From positions 217,812 through 281,811 of the forward strand of contig JAFUDS010000001.1 in the NCBI GenBank assembly GCA_017464305.1: a DNA stretch of 64,000 nucleotides, read 5' to 3'. The DNA is from Clostridia bacterium. GTDB taxonomy: Bacteria; Bacillota; Clostridia; Christensenellales; Aristaeellaceae. How positions within the stretch are numbered: position 1 is the first letter of the stretch; every line of letters begins with the position of its first letter. Of this stretch, positions 62,861 to 64,000 are shown piece by piece. The notes under the pieces were generated by a model. The model was not told the origin of the DNA and searched no databases. It worked only from the letters and a program-made list of their open reading frames with translations. The position numbers and the translations under genes were made by a program.

Positions 62861-64000
62861 TTACCGCTGGGCCCATCTCCCCGCCTGAACGGTTTCGGAA
62901 TCCCAGTTCAGCCGGCCATATTTCCGCGTCAGCTCAAAAATCTGCCCCTGCAGCTCCTCCGTCAGGTATTTCCCGTTCAGCCGCCAGTGCCAGTTGTTCG
63001 GCAGGAAGGAGGGATCGTTGATCCTCGCTTCGTGCCCCAGCCCCAGGTGATCCTGAATCAGAATCACGCAGGTTTCCGCCCGGCACATGAGCCCCGCCCG
63101 GACGAACACCTCATGCATTTTCCCCTTGGCCTGTTTCTCCGCGCCGAAGTATTCCCGCACCAGGCGCTGTTCGCTGTCGCTGAGGCCGGCGAACCAGCCG
63201 TTGATGGGGTCATTGTCATGGGTGCCGGGATAGACCACGCAGTGCTCCGGAATGTTATGCACCAGATAGTCGTTGCTGGCGCCCACGTCCTGCTCGTCGA
63301 AGCCGAACTGCAGCACCTTCATGTTCGGGAAGCCCGTTTCCCGAACCATCTGGCGCACGGAGTCGGTCATGAAGCCCAAATCCTCTACGATGACGGGCTT
63401 GTATCCCATGTTCTGCCACATTTGATGGAACAGGGCCATCCCCGGGCCCTTCTCCCAGTGGCCATGCAGGGCAATCTCCCCCGCCGGGATGGAGAAATAC
63501 TCGTCCAGGCCCCGGAAATGGTCAATCCGCAGCAGGTCGCATTGCTGGAAGTTCATCCACAACCGGGCCATCCACCATCCGAATTGATCCTCCTTGTGCT
63601 TTTCCCATCGGTACAAGGGCGTCCCCCAGATCTGCCCCTCCGCGGAGAAGGCATCCGGCGGGCATCCAGCCACGGCGCTCTGGCGGTTGTTTTCGTTCAG
63701 CTGGAACAGCTGGGAATGAGCCCAAACGTCCGCGCTGTCGAAAGAAACGTAGATCGGAATATCCCCGATGATCTGAATATGCCTGGCGTTGGCATAGCTC
63801 TTCAGCGCGTTCCACTGCTGGAAGAATTTGAACTGGGTATATTTGTGGAACTCGATGTCGAAATACAGCAGTTGGTTGTAATAATCGATGGCATAGCCCC
63901 AGTGCTTGCTGATATCCTCCGGCCAGTCCGGCCATTCCGCGTCCTGGAAGAAGCTCTTCAGCGCCATGAACAGGGCATAATCGTCCAGCCACCAGCTGTT
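62861..64000 (-). CDS. malQ: 4-alpha-glucanotransferase, GH77 (C-terminal part; start beyond the right edge)
   Basis: The frame stays open to the last base (NSWWLDDYALF precedes the first Met in the window), so the gene is cut by the window edge; 379 codons are visible. The GH77 catalytic residues are the nucleophile Asp in LLRIDHFRG, the acid/base Glu in VIVEDLG and the transition-state Asp in THDND. The enzyme transfers alpha-1,4-glucan segments in maltodextrin and glycogen metabolism. It lies 46 bases upstream of the binding-protein gene on the same strand, probably by chance. Confidence 0.95.
   Translation of the reverse strand, partial: NSWWLDDYALFMALKSFFQDAEWPDWPEDISKHWGYAIDYYNQLLYFDIEFHKYTQFKFFQQWNALKSYANARHIQIIGDIPIYVSFDSADVWAHSQLFQLNENNRQSAVAGCPPDAFSAEGQIWGTPLYRWEKHKEDQFGWWMARLWMNFQQCDLLRIDHFRGLDEYFSIPAGEIALHGHWEKGPGMALFHQMWQNMGYKPVIVEDLGFMTDSVRQMVRETGFPNMKVLQFGFDEQDVGASNDYLVHNIPEHCVVYPGTHDNDPINGWFAGLSDSEQRLVREYFGAEKQAKGKMHEVFVRAGLMCRAETCVILIQDHLGLGHEARINDPSFLPNNWHWRLNGKYLTEELQGQIFELTRKYGRLNWDSETVQAGRWAQR

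Overview
The window looks like a chromosomal segment of a GC-rich (roughly 55-60 %) Bacillota/Clostridia-type bacterium. Support comes from the S10-spc ribosomal operon in Firmicute order with zinc-ribbon S14, L36 and adenylate kinase, hrcA-grpE-dnaK-dnaJ behind a perfect CIRCE operator, Rex, RNase J, YlbF, VanW, MltG, an MsmK-type sugar ATPase and CUT1 transporters of the LplB/LplC type. A fibre- or gut-associated Christensenellales-like organism would fit, but no rRNA gene is present, so that placement is inference.

Region 1 (1-20.8 kb) is a carbohydrate-use island. It holds the tail of a membrane protein, a small membrane protein, a GH105 unsaturated glycuronyl hydrolase and an MsmK-type ATPase, followed by an aldo/keto reductase with a GH31 glycosidase. 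A fructan/sucrose locus follows: GH32 enzyme, solute-binding protein, two permeases, a divergent LacI regulator and a fructokinase, with five TTTCATGAAA-type operators. A second CUT1 transporter with a nucleoside-hydrolase-like enzyme stands divergent from a GH43 enzyme. Neither transporter carries its own ATPase, so the MsmK-type ATPase may power both. The three solute-binding proteins of the window (8187-9806, 15123-16733, 61849-62814) all lack a lipobox cysteine.

Region 2 (20.8-35.8 kb) begins with a serine hydrolase and then carries the minus-strand ribosomal operon rpsJ to rpmJ with secY, adk, map, a KOW protein and infA. It ends in a terminator directly after rpmJ, so rpsM-rpsK-rpsD-rpoA-rplQ are not in their usual place. 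A 296-base hairpin-rich block interrupts the operon between rpsH and rpsN.

Region 3 (35.8-46.3 kb) has an ABC-F ATPase, then a tightly overlapped surface-polysaccharide operon (sugar transferase, split transketolase, LicD, WalJ-like hydrolase), parA-parB, a primary-type sigma factor and a ferredoxin-type aldo/keto reductase.

Region 4 (46.3-64 kb) has the HrcA-controlled chaperone operon, vanW-rex, mltG-ylbF, RNase J, glyA, an SRP RNA gene, a DUF1846 protein, a sugar nucleotidyltransferase, an orphan zinc-type binding protein and the C-terminal part of a GH77 4-alpha-glucanotransferase running off the right edge.

At least four families of short palindromic or dispersed repeats lie between genes. 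Several touch or overlap stop codons, which is the most distinctive structural feature of the window.
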